From an uncultured Oscillospiraceae bacterium (GTDB lineage Bacteria; Bacillota; Clostridia; Oscillospirales; Ruminococcaceae), in contig USLH01000047.1 in NCBI GenBank assembly GCA_900555435.1, positions 1 through 16,155 of the forward strand: a stretch of 16,155 nucleotides of DNA, written 5' to 3'. A program made the translations under genes and the position numbers. Of the stretch, positions 1 to 7,490 are shown in pieces. Position 1 is the stretch's first letter; each line of letters opens with the position of its first letter. The notes under the pieces were generated by a model that was given only the letters and a program-made list of their open reading frames with translations, had not been told where the DNA came from and ran no database searches.

Positions 1-1116
1 CGCCTGGAAAAAGCCTACGAATTCTATAAAAACGACCCCGATTTTATCTCGGAGCTGAACACCCTTTTAAAAGAGTACGCCGGCCGCCCCTCCCTTCTCT
101 ACTACGCCGAAAAAATGACGAGGGACTTAGGCGGCGCAAAAGTCTACCTGAAGCGGGAGGACTTGAACCACACCGGCTCCCATAAGATCAACAACGTCTT
201 AGGCCAGGTGCTCCTCGCCAAGCGCATAGGCAAGACCCGGGTCATCGCCGAGACCGGAGCTGGTCAGCACGGCGTTGCCACCGCCACCGCCGCCGCCCTG
301 ATGGGCATGGAATGCGAGATCTTCATGGGAAAAGAGGACACCGACCGTCAGGCTCTGAACGTCTACCGCATGGAGCTGCTGGGTGCGAAAGTGCATCCGG
401 TCACCAGCGGCACCATGACCTTAAAAGACGCCGTCAATGAGACCATGCGGGAGTGGGTCTCCCGGGTAGAGGACACCCACTATGTGTTGGGCTCCGTCAT
501 GGGTCCCCACCCCTTCCCCATGATGGTCCGGGATTTTCAAAGCGTCATCAGCAAGGAAGCCCGGGCACAGATCCTCGAAAAAGAGGGCAAGCTCCCCGCA
601 GCAGTCTTAGCCTGCGTCGGCGGCGGAAGCAACGCCATGGGAATGTTTTACAACTTCATCCCCGACGCCTCCGTCCGGCTCATCGGCTGCGAAGCCGCCG
701 GCCGGGGCATCCATACCGGCCAGCACGCCGCCACCATCGCCACCGGGACGTTAGGCGTCTTCCACGGGATGAAATCCTATTTCTGCCAGGACGATCAGGG
801 GCAGATCGCACCGGTCTACTCCATTTCCGCCGGTCTTGACTATCCGGGGATCGGCCCGGAGCACGCCCACCTTCACGACATCGGCCGGGCGGAATACGTC
901 CCCATCACCGATGACGAAGCTGTCTCCGCCTTCGAGTATCTTGCCCGCACCGAAGGCATCATCTGCGCCATCGAAAGCGCCCACGCCGTGGCATACGCCC
1001 GGAAGCTGGCGCCCACCATGGAAAAAGATCAGTCCATCATCGTCTGCCTCTCCGGCCGAGGAGACAAGGACGTTGCCGCCATTGCACGCTATCAGGGGGT
1101 CGATATTCATGAGTAA
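1..1116 (+). CDS. trpB: Tryptophan synthase beta subunit, 5'-truncated by the window edge
   Basis: Condenses indole with L-serine to give L-tryptophan, using PLP, in the cytoplasmic alpha2beta2 complex with TrpA. The frame is open from base 1, so the start codon lies before the window. 371 residues are visible; the family usually has about 390-400, so only some 20 are missing. The PLP lysine is in HTGSHKINN (fragment residue 62, equivalent to Lys87 of Salmonella). It is followed by ETGAGQHG with the catalytic Glu, the glycine-rich phosphate loop CVGGGSNAMG, and the C-terminal LSGRGDKD, whose Ser contacts the PLP ring nitrogen. An ATG at 115 is internal, because conserved family sequence precedes it. 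The gene overlaps trpA by 8 bp, which suggests translational coupling at the end of a trp operon. Confidence 0.97.
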   Translation, partial: RLEKAYEFYKNDPDFISELNTLLKEYAGRPSLLYYAEKMTRDLGGAKVYLKREDLNHTGSHKINNVLGQVLLAKRIGKTRVIAETGAGQHGVATATAAALMGMECEIFMGKEDTDRQALNVYRMELLGAKVHPVTSGTMTLKDAVNETMREWVSRVEDTHYVLGSVMGPHPFPMMVRDFQSVISKEARAQILEKEGKLPAAVLACVGGGSNAMGMFYNFIPDASVRLIGCEAAGRGIHTGQHAATIATGTLGVFHGMKSYFCQDDQGQIAPVYSISAGLDYPGIGPEHAHLHDIGRAEYVPITDDEAVSAFEYLARTEGIICAIESAHAVAYARKLAPTMEKDQSIIVCLSGRGDKDVAAIARYQGVDIHE

Positions 1117-1894
1117 CATCAAAAAAGCCTTTGACCACGGAAAAGCCTTCATCGGCTTCGTCACTGCCGGGGATCCTTCCCTTGAAAAAACCGAAGAGTT
1201 CGTCCTGACCATGGAGGAAGCCGGCTGCGACCTGATCGAGTTAGGCATCCCCTTCTCCGACCCCATCGCCGAAGGCCCGGTCATCCAGGAAGCCAACATC
1301 CGTGCCCTGAAAGCCGGGGCGAATCTGGATCGGATCTTCCAAACGGTGGAATCGCTCCGGAAGAAAACGGACATTCCCCTTGTCTTTCTCACCTACTTGA
1401 ACCCGGTGTTCCGTTACGGCTACGAAAAATTCTTCGCCCGCTGCGCCGAAGCCGGAGTGGATGGGGTCATCATCCCTGACCTTCCTTTTGAAGAGAAGGG
1501 CGAGGTGACCCCCTTCTCCCGGAAAAACGCCGTGAATCTGATCTCGCTGGTGGCCCCCACCTCCGAGGATCGGATCCGCACCATCGCCGCCGACGCCGAC
1601 GGATTTTTGTACCTTGTCTCCTCCATGGGCGTCACCGGCATCCGGAAGGAGATCACCACCGACCTTTCCGCCATGATGAAGCTGGTGCGGGAAGCGTCCG
1701 ATATCCCCGCCGCCGTGGGCTTCGGCGTCAGCACCCCGGAACAGGCCGCACAGGTGGCAGCCCCCTCCGACGGTGCCATCGTCGGCAGCGCCATCGTCCG
1801 CATCATCGCCAAATACGGCAGCTCCGCCGCCCCCCACATCGCCGACTACGTCCGCCAAATGAAAGCAGCCGTCCAATCAGCAGAGAAAAAATAA
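1109..1894 (+). CDS. trpA: Tryptophan synthase alpha subunit
   Basis: Cleaves indole-3-glycerol phosphate to indole and glyceraldehyde-3-phosphate; indole is channelled to TrpB. The start is the ATG at 1109, inside the last codons of trpB (ATGAGTAA overlap); longer upstream readings in this frame are not TrpA-like. The 261 residues match a full-length TIM barrel. The catalytic Glu is Glu44 in LIELGIPFSDP. The residue equivalent to the second active-site acid, Asp60 of Salmonella, is Glu55 (PIAEGP). I believe this substitution is common in clostridial TrpA, but it is a real difference from the textbook enzyme. The late phosphate-binding segments GFGVSTPEQ and GAIVGSAIV are intact. It is the last gene of its operon; termination is probably at 2130-2176. 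Confidence 0.97.
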   Translation: MSNIKKAFDHGKAFIGFVTAGDPSLEKTEEFVLTMEEAGCDLIELGIPFSDPIAEGPVIQEANIRALKAGANLDRIFQTVESLRKKTDIPLVFLTYLNPVFRYGYEKFFARCAEAGVDGVIIPDLPFEEKGEVTPFSRKNAVNLISLVAPTSEDRIRTIAADADGFLYLVSSMGVTGIRKEITTDLSAMMKLVREASDIPAAVGFGVSTPEQAAQVAAPSDGAIVGSAIVRIIAKYGSSAAPHIADYVRQMKAAVQSAEKK

Positions 1895-1954
1895 ATACGA
1901 TTTGTATTTATCAAAGCAAATTCTTCTAATTGTATTTCAAAACCTTCCATCCAC

Positions 1955-2058
1955 GAGGAGAAACCTTAAGCCGAAGCATATCTCCGAAATCTTTCTTCGG
2001 AGATTTGAAACGTCAAAGAAAGACTTCGGATTTACGCTTCTGCTTAAGTTTCCTCCTC
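1955..2058. repeat. 104-bp imperfect palindrome in the trpA downstream gap
   Basis: Bases 1955-2002 pair with 2011-2058 at about 38 of 48 positions, with an 8-nt centre at 2003-2010. The outer arms start GAGGAG and end CTCCTC, and TTAAGC/GCTTAA and GAAGC/GCTTC pair further in. The left arm also contains a separate perfect 9-bp hairpin (1980-1988 with 1996-2004) that would compete with the long stem. There is no coding signal here, and the composition is more AT-rich than the flanking genes. It may be a decayed miniature element, a structured RNA, or a boundary between convergent transcripts. I see no target-site duplication. Confidence 0.7.
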
Positions 2059-2129
2059 ATAACCGGAAGATTTTTGCATTCTATTATACATTTTGTTTTA
2101 TTTTGCATGCATATAACTAGTTGAAATCA

Positions 2130-2176
2130 AAAATACCCCTCCCGTTGCCGGACATTGGCTACAGGAGGGGTATTTT
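2130..2176. terminator. Bidirectional intrinsic terminator between trpA and the LCP gene
   Basis: There is a perfect 13-bp stem (2130-2142 with 2164-2176, core ATACCCCTCC/GGAGGGGTAT). The 21-nt loop can partly pair further (GCC/GGC). A T-rich tract follows on the plus strand and a run of A precedes it, giving T's on the minus strand. It can therefore end the trp operon from the left and the LCP gene from the right. Confidence 0.9.
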
Positions 2177-2186
2177 GGGTTTTTAG

Positions 2187-3203
2187 TTACGGCTGATCCG
2201 GCATAACGTCGTTGTAGATAAAATCGTGGAGCTTCTGCCGGGTGGCTTCCAGATCGTAGTAGAGATAATCCACCCCGTCCACCTTCAGGCTGCCGCCGTC
2301 GATCAGATCTTCGTTGCAGGGAAAGCGGACATCTTCCATGCTCACGTCCCGCAGAAGGATCCCCGCCATATCCATGATCTCCGACAGATCAAGAGAAGTC
2401 TCCACCACCGGCAGCATCTTCCGGATCATCTCCGGATACTGCAGGGGACTCACAGCCTTGCCTTTTTTGAAGATAGCCTGCATCACGTTCCGCTGCCGCT
2501 GGGTTCGTTCAAAATCGGCGTTGCCCACATACCGGATCCGGGCGTAGCCTACCGCCTGCATCCCACTGAGGGTCTGGAGGCCCGCTTTCTCGATGGTGTC
2601 CACCTTGCTGCCGTCCATAGCAGCCTGCTCAATCATGTTGTGGTTGGCATCCTTCCGCTCGGCCTCGGAAATATCGATCTCCACGCCGCCTACTGCGTCC
2701 ACGATGGCGGCCATTTCCCGGAAGTTGACGGTGACATAATCGGAAATATCCAGACCGAATACCTGATTCAGGGTCTTGATGGCCAGCGTTGGACCACCGT
2801 AGAAATAAGCAGCGTTGATCTTCGTCTTCCCATAGCCCTCCACAGGCACATAGCTGTCCCGCATGACGGAGGACAGCTTGATCTTGTTGTGCCGCTTATC
2901 CACCGTGGCAATCATGATGACGTCCGACCGGGCGGCTTCTGTTTCATCCCGCCGATCCACGCCGAACAGGGCGATGTTCACGATGGAATGATCCGTGGAA
3001 TTATCGGTAAGCTCCGACTCCTCCGGCTGGGAAACGATGCCGATGTCCGAAGGATCGGAGGGCAGCTCCGTCTTGCTTTTATTGAACAGCCGGATGGTAT
3101 CGGCCACATAATAAGCGCCCCAGCCGATAAATCCCAGCAAAACCAGTACCAGCAAGGTGCCGATCAGTTTTTTTGTCTTCAGTTTTCTCCGTCGTTTTGC
3201 CAT
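2187..3203 (-). CDS. LCP (LytR-CpsA-Psr) family cell-wall polymer ligase
   Basis: LCP proteins transfer undecaprenyl-linked glycopolymers (teichoic acid, capsule or similar) onto peptidoglycan at the outer face of the membrane. The 338-residue protein has a basic N-terminus (KRRRKLKTKK) and one membrane anchor at about residues 13-33, with no signal-peptide cleavage site evident. The extracytoplasmic LCP domain starts near residue 76. Conserved features are GVDRRDE with Arg92/Asp94, SVMRDSYV with Arg115/Asp116, KINAAYFYGGP, the DYVTVNF strand, and the RIRY...FERTQRQR arginines. The ATG at 3203 has AAGGAGA about 9 nt upstream. The gene has its own promoter (3255-3283) and ends at a two-way terminator. 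The polymer it attaches cannot be told from sequence. Confidence 0.93.
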   Translation of the reverse strand: MAKRRRKLKTKKLIGTLLVLVLLGFIGWGAYYVADTIRLFNKSKTELPSDPSDIGIVSQPEESELTDNSTDHSIVNIALFGVDRRDETEAARSDVIMIATVDKRHNKIKLSSVMRDSYVPVEGYGKTKINAAYFYGGPTLAIKTLNQVFGLDISDYVTVNFREMAAIVDAVGGVEIDISEAERKDANHNMIEQAAMDGSKVDTIEKAGLQTLSGMQAVGYARIRYVGNADFERTQRQRNVMQAIFKKGKAVSPLQYPEMIRKMLPVVETSLDLSEIMDMAGILLRDVSMEDVRFPCNEDLIDGGSLKVDGVDYLYYDLEATRQKLHDFIYNDVMPDQP

Positions 3204-3254
3204 ATCCGGCTCTCCTTTTTATTCAAAGCCCATTTTCCACAAAGGGATGGGGTC

Positions 3255-3283
3255 AGTATACCACATTTCGACGAAAACCGCAA
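3255..3283 (-). promoter_or_regulatory. Sigma-A type promoter of the LCP gene
   Basis: Read on the minus strand: -35 TTGCGG (3283-3278), a 17-bp spacer, and -10 TATACT (3260-3255) preceded by TGG, an extended -10. The predicted start of transcription is near 3248, giving a leader of about 45 nt. The -35 box touches the left arm of the upstream terminator. Confidence 0.75.
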
Positions 3284-3329
3284 CTGCCCGCTAAGGAAAT
3301 CTTTCTTAAGATTCTCTTAACGGGCAGTT
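3282..3329. terminator. Terminator hairpin downstream of ychF
   Basis: A 14-bp stem with one mismatch (3282-3295 with 3316-3329, core AACTGCCCG/CGGGCAGTT) is topped by a second 6-bp stem (3298-3303 with 3308-3313). It lies 17 bp past the ychF stop codon and closes the ddl-to-ychF run. The plus-strand side carries the better T-tract; the minus-strand side has only GGTTTTC a few bases later, so it may leak. Confidence 0.75.
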
Positions 3330-3345
3330 TTTCATCCATTCCGGA

Positions 3346-4440
3346 TTATACGTTGAACCGAAAGAGGACAATGTCACCGTCCTGCATCACGTAATCCTTG
3401 CCTTCCAGCCGAACCAGCCCTTTCTCCTTGGCGGCCGCCATGGAGCCACAGGCCATCAGGTCGTCGAAAGCCACCACTTCCGCCCGGATGAATCCCCGCT
3501 CGAAGTCAGTGTGGATCTTTCCTGCCGCCTGGGGTGCTTTCGTGCCCTTGGTGATGGTCCACGCCCGCACCTCCGGCTCGCCGGCGGTCAGGAAGGAGAT
3601 GTAGCCCAGCAATGCGTAGCCCTCCCGAATGATCCGGTTCAGGCCGCTTTCCTTCAGGTTCAGGTCGGCTAAGAATTCCTTCTTCTCGTCGTCGGTCATG
3701 TCAGCAATCTCTTCTTCGATCTTGGCGCAGATGGGAAGGACGGCAGACTTTTCCTCGGCGGCAATTTTCGCCACCGCCTGATAGTGAGGGTTATTCTCGT
3801 AGCCGTTTATAAAGTCATCCTCGCACATATTGGCGGCGTAAATGACGGGCTTGTTGGAAAGCAGCGGGGAGGATGCGATCATCGCCGCCTCTTCTTCCGT
3901 GTAGGGGAAGCTTCTCGCGCTCTTGCCCTCTTCCAGATGAGCCATGAGCCGCTCTAAGAAATCCAGCTCCGGACCGTACTTCTTGTCCGCCCGAACCAGC
4001 TTCTGGGTCTTGGCGATCCGCCGCTCCAGCACTTCCATATCGGCGAAGATCAGCTCCAGATTGATGGTCTCAATGTCCCGGGCGGCCCCGATAGAGCCCT
4101 CCACATGGATCACGTCCCCGTCCTCAAAGCAGCGGACGACATGGACGATGGCATCCGCCTCCCGGATGTCGGCCAAGAACTTGTTTCCTAAGCCCTCACC
4201 CTTGGAAGCGCCTTTGACCAACCCTGCAATATCCATAAATTCCAGCACCGCCGGGGTGAACTTTTTGGGATGATACATCTCCGCCAGCTTGTCCAGCCGC
4301 TCATCGGGCACGGACACCACGCCCACATTGGGCTCGATGGTGCAGAAGGGGTAGTTGGCCGATTCCGCCCCCGCATTGGTCAGCGCATTGAAAAGGGTGC
4401 TTTTTCCTACGTTGGGAAGCCCCACCATACCTAATTTCAT
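3346..4440 (-). CDS. ychF: Redox-regulated P-loop ATPase YchF (OLA1 family)
   Basis: YchF is a ribosome-associated, Obg-related P-loop protein that prefers ATP over GTP and is linked to oxidative-stress control. The 364 residues match the usual family length of about 363. The G1 P-loop GLPNVGKS is at residues 7-14 and the G3 DIAGL at 70-74. The G4 element reads NMCE (204-207), the NMxE form that replaces NKxD and explains the ATP preference. A coiled-coil stretch lies near 120-175. A C-terminal TGS domain covers about 280-364 and ends in VMQDGDIVLFRF. The ATG at 4440 has AGGAG about 11 nt upstream, slightly far. The start of argS transcription lies well upstream; the gap to argS is 64 bp with no clear terminator, so co-transcription is likely. 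Confidence 0.97.
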   Translation of the reverse strand: MKLGMVGLPNVGKSTLFNALTNAGAESANYPFCTIEPNVGVVSVPDERLDKLAEMYHPKKFTPAVLEFMDIAGLVKGASKGEGLGNKFLADIREADAIVHVVRCFEDGDVIHVEGSIGAARDIETINLELIFADMEVLERRIAKTQKLVRADKKYGPELDFLERLMAHLEEGKSARSFPYTEEEAAMIASSPLLSNKPVIYAANMCEDDFINGYENNPHYQAVAKIAAEEKSAVLPICAKIEEEIADMTDDEKKEFLADLNLKESGLNRIIREGYALLGYISFLTAGEPEVRAWTITKGTKAPQAAGKIHTDFERGFIRAEVVAFDDLMACGSMAAAKEKGLVRLEGKDYVMQDGDIVLFRFNV

Positions 4441-4504
4441 GGATTTTCCATCTCCTCATCGATTCTACGCCGGAAACGCTCCGACTGTAACGTTTCGGTC
4501 CTTT

Positions 4505-6193
4505 TTACATCGTCTCCGGTGCGTCAATCTTCAAGATTGACAGGACGTTTTCCAGAGCCGAACGAGCCGCCATGCAAAGTGCCAGCCGGGCCTGCATCAG
4601 GCTCTCGTCCTCGCCGTACACCTTGCAGGCGGTATAAAACTTGTGGAACAGCGTCGCCAGATCCAAAGCGTACCGGGTCATCTTCGCCGGATCATAAGCC
4701 TTCGCCGCCTCAATGATCTCCGCCGGGAACCGGGCGATGTGCCGGATCAGGGCGATCTCCTCCGCCGTGCTCAGGGCTTCCAGCTCCTCCCGGGTCACCT
4801 TCCGGGGAGAAACGCCCTCAGCTGCCAGCTTCTTTAAAATCGAGCAGATCCGGGCGTGGGCGTACTGCACATAGTAGACCGGGTTCTGGCTGGACTGCTC
4901 CACTGCCAGATCCAGGTCGAAATCGAACTGAGAATTGGCTTCCCGGAGGTTGAAATAGAACCGTGCCGCATCGATGGGCACTTCGTCCAGCAGCGTCACC
5001 AGCGTGATAGCCTTGCCGGAACGCTTGCTGGCCTTTACAACCTCGCCGTCCCGAATCAGCCGCACCATCTGCATCAGCACTACGTCCAGCCGGTCGGGAT
5101 CGACTCCCAGCGCCTGCAGCGCCGCTTTCAGGCGGGGCACATAGCCGTGATGATCCGCTCCCAGCACGTCGATGGCCTTGTCATATCCCCGGGTCACCAG
5201 CTTGCCGTAGTGGTACGCAATATCCGGCACCACATAGGTGGGCACACCATTGGAGCGCACCAGCACGAAGTCCTTGTCTGCACCGAATTCGGTGGCTTTA
5301 AACCAGGTGGCGCCCTCCGCCTCATAAGTGTGACCCTTTTCTTTCAAAAGCTCCACCACCTTCATCACCGACCCGTCGGCGTGAAGGGCGGACTCCCGGA
5401 ACCACCGGTCATAGTGGATGCGGTACTTGGCAAGATCCCGCTCCAGCCCTTCGATGTTCAGAGGCAGGGCGTACGCTACCAGCGCTTTCCGCCGCTCCTC
5501 CTCGGAAACATTCATATATTTGTCGCCGTAGATGGCGGCGAAATTCTTGGCATGGTCGATGATGTCCTGACCGTGATAGCTGTCCTCAGGCATCTCGATG
5601 CCGTCCTTATAAAGCTGCTGGTACCGAAGATCCAAAGAAAGCCCGAACTTGTTGATCTGGTTACCGGCGTCGTTTACATAAAATTCCCGGTCAACCCGAT
5701 AGCCTGCCCAGTCCAGCACCGACGCAATGCCGTCGCCCAGAGCGCCGCCCCGGGCGTTGCCGATGTGCATGGGGCCGGTGGGGTTGGCGGAAACAAACTC
5801 CACCAACATCCGCTTGCCGCCGCCGAAGTCGGTGCGGCCGTAGTTCTCCTTCTCCTCCAGCACCGATTCCACCACGCCGGCGAACCAGCCGGGGGCCAGC
5901 GTAAAGTTCAGGAACCCGGGTCCCGCCACTTCCAGCTTCTGGAAAGCGGTCCCCGTCAGCTCCGCCGCATTGGCAAGAGCCTCGGCAATCATCCGTGGGG
6001 CCTTGTGGAAGGCTCTTGCGGAGACCATGGCAAGGTTTGCGGCAAAATCGCCGTGAGAGGAGTCTCCGGGGATCTCCACGGAAAATTCCGGAGCCTCCGC
6101 CTGAGGCAGCGTTCCTTCCGCAATGCAGCGATCCAGTGCGGCGAGCAGGATCTCCCGACACTGATTTTTTGCGTCAAAAATGGGGTTTGCCAT
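4505..6193 (-). CDS. argS: Arginyl-tRNA synthetase (class I)
   Basis: Charges tRNA-Arg with arginine in the cytoplasm. I chose the ATG at 6193 (MANPIFDAKN), giving 562 residues, because AAGGA sits about 9 nt upstream; a TTG at 6202 would add three residues but lies too close to that site. The N-terminal Add1 domain covers roughly residues 1-100. The HIGH-type motif is HIGN (143-146) in EFVSANPTGPMHIGNARGG. The KMSK-type loop reads KASKRSGK, with Ala where Met is usual. The DALR anticodon-binding domain is C-terminal, ending in a typical LxVLxIxxPE(T)M tail. It follows the DUF1934 gene by 31 bp, the pairing also seen as ywiB-argS in Bacillus. Confidence 0.98.
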   Translation of the reverse strand: MANPIFDAKNQCREILLAALDRCIAEGTLPQAEAPEFSVEIPGDSSHGDFAANLAMVSARAFHKAPRMIAEALANAAELTGTAFQKLEVAGPGFLNFTLAPGWFAGVVESVLEEKENYGRTDFGGGKRMLVEFVSANPTGPMHIGNARGGALGDGIASVLDWAGYRVDREFYVNDAGNQINKFGLSLDLRYQQLYKDGIEMPEDSYHGQDIIDHAKNFAAIYGDKYMNVSEEERRKALVAYALPLNIEGLERDLAKYRIHYDRWFRESALHADGSVMKVVELLKEKGHTYEAEGATWFKATEFGADKDFVLVRSNGVPTYVVPDIAYHYGKLVTRGYDKAIDVLGADHHGYVPRLKAALQALGVDPDRLDVVLMQMVRLIRDGEVVKASKRSGKAITLVTLLDEVPIDAARFYFNLREANSQFDFDLDLAVEQSSQNPVYYVQYAHARICSILKKLAAEGVSPRKVTREELEALSTAEEIALIRHIARFPAEIIEAAKAYDPAKMTRYALDLATLFHKFYTACKVYGEDESLMQARLALCMAARSALENVLSILKIDAPETM

Positions 6194-6224
6194 TTGAAAC
6201 AATCCTTTCTTTTTAGGCGGGAGG

Positions 6225-6647
6225 TCAGGCCTCGCTCACCGAAATCTCCAGTTCATTTTCGCTCATCAGAGACGAATTCATGTCCAGCGTATAGTGCAGG
6301 CGCAAGTCCCCGCCGCAGTCCCCGATGGAGCTTTCCAGGCTGTCGGTATAGACCCCGATCTCCATGGGGTTTCCCATCATGTCGTACCGCCCCACGTTCC
6401 GTATTCCCTTCTGGAGCACCAGATGGGAGGTGGAGCTGCCCCGCCGGGTCAGGGTCACCCGGTCGGGGGCTTCGATCTTCATCGTAGTGGTACAGCCGTC
6501 GAAGCCGGTGGTCTCGCTTTCTTTATAAGTGATGTAATAGTGATCGTTCTTCTTATATAAGCTGCCCAGCGTAAACAGCTCGGCAGTGCTTTGATCCTCA
6601 TCGGAGGTATAGACCCCCTTGATGCGGATGCTTACGTCCTTTTTCAT
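6225..6647 (-). CDS. DUF1934 (YwiB-like) beta-barrel protein
   Basis: The 140-residue protein starts MKKDVSIRIKGVYTSDEDQ, typical of DUF1934, a small calycin-like beta-barrel family in Bacillota. Strands are visible as YITYKESETTGFDGCTTTMKI, RVTLTRRG and LRLHYTLDMN. The function is unknown; it has no signal peptide or membrane segment, so it is probably cytoplasmic. The ATG at 6647 has AGAAAGG about 8 nt upstream. It lies 15 bp after murI and 31 bp before argS, and the link to argS is conserved in Bacillus (ywiB). One might guess a ligand-binding role near translation or cell-wall supply, but nothing here proves that. Confidence 0.9.
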   Translation of the reverse strand: MKKDVSIRIKGVYTSDEDQSTAELFTLGSLYKKNDHYYITYKESETTGFDGCTTTMKIEAPDRVTLTRRGSSTSHLVLQKGIRNVGRYDMMGNPMEIGVYTDSLESSIGDCGGDLRLHYTLDMNSSLMSENELEISVSEA

Positions 6648-6662
6648 ACCAATGCCTTTCTT

Positions 6663-7490
6663 TCAGATTGTATCGGGATAGGCGGTGATGTCCACTTTTT
6701 CCACCCGTCCCCGGAACTGCCCGCCTAAAAAGAGGGCGGCGTTCTGAGCAAACTGCGCCGGATCGTCGCTGACAAAGAAGGAGGAGCTCCCCTTCCCGTC
6801 CCGGCCGGCCAGCAGTTCCTTTTCTTCTAGAATCCGCCGGGCGTGATCGGCTGCGGCCCGTCCGGAATCGATCAAAGTCACCGAAGGGCCCATGAGATCC
6901 CCGATGATCCCTGCGATCACGGGATAGTGGGTGCACCCTAAGATCAGGGTATCACAGCCGCTTTCTTTGATGGGCTTTAAATAATCTTCCGCCACCAGAC
7001 GGGTCACCTGATTCTCCCGCTCTACATAGCCGTTTTCCACCAGCGGCACAAACAGCGGGCAGGCCCTCGACACCACCTGCAGCTCCGGATCGAGCTTTTT
7101 CAGCTCCCGCTCATAGGCCCCGGTGCGGATGGTGGTAGCTGTCGCAATGACCCCGATCTTCCCGTTGCAGGTAGCGGCAGCCGCCGCCTGCACCGTGGGG
7201 ATCAGCACCCCGGTATAAGGGAAGGTGAACCCTTCCGTCAGCTTCTGGGGCAGGGTGGTGGTCACCGTGCCGCAGGCGGCAATGACCATCTTGACCCCCT
7301 TCCTCAGAAGGAAGTTGATGTCCTGAATGGCGTACTGCACCACAATCTCCGGGCTCCGGGTCCCGTAGGGCACCCGCCCAGTATCGCCGAAATAGACGAT
7401 GTCCTCCTCTGGCATGACCCGCAGCAGCTCCCGGACGGCGGTAAGCCCGCCCATCCCGGAATCCAGCACGCCGATGGGACGATTATCCAT
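6663..7490 (-). CDS. murI: Glutamate racemase
   Basis: Interconverts L- and D-glutamate and so supplies D-Glu for UDP-MurNAc-peptide synthesis. It is a cofactor-independent two-cysteine enzyme. From the ATG at 7490 it has 275 residues, the usual family length. DSGMGGLTAVREL lies at the N-terminus, the first catalytic Cys is in AACGTVTT, and the second is in LGCTHYPVI. A TTG at 7514 would add eight residues, but the ATG overlaps the ddl stop codon (ATGGATAA) and has AAAGGGCGG upstream, a normal coupling arrangement. It sits between ddl and the DUF1934 gene, so two peptidoglycan-precursor enzymes are made together. Confidence 0.96.
   Translation of the reverse strand: MDNRPIGVLDSGMGGLTAVRELLRVMPEEDIVYFGDTGRVPYGTRSPEIVVQYAIQDINFLLRKGVKMVIAACGTVTTTLPQKLTEGFTFPYTGVLIPTVQAAAAATCNGKIGVIATATTIRTGAYERELKKLDPELQVVSRACPLFVPLVENGYVERENQVTRLVAEDYLKPIKESGCDTLILGCTHYPVIAGIIGDLMGPSVTLIDSGRAAADHARRILEEKELLAGRDGKGSSSFFVSDDPAQFAQNAALFLGGQFRGRVEKVDITAYPDTI

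Noticed and set aside
1902..2124. Small plus-strand frames (64-72 codons) across the palindrome
   Set aside because: They cross both arms of the palindrome, have no ribosome binding site, and the translations are low-complexity Phe/Leu/His-rich.
4856..6487. Long plus-strand open frame (543 codons) opposite argS and the DUF1934 gene
   Set aside because: The translation shows no family motifs and is rich in His, Gln and Val as expected from the reverse of GC-rich third positions; argS on the other strand is certain.
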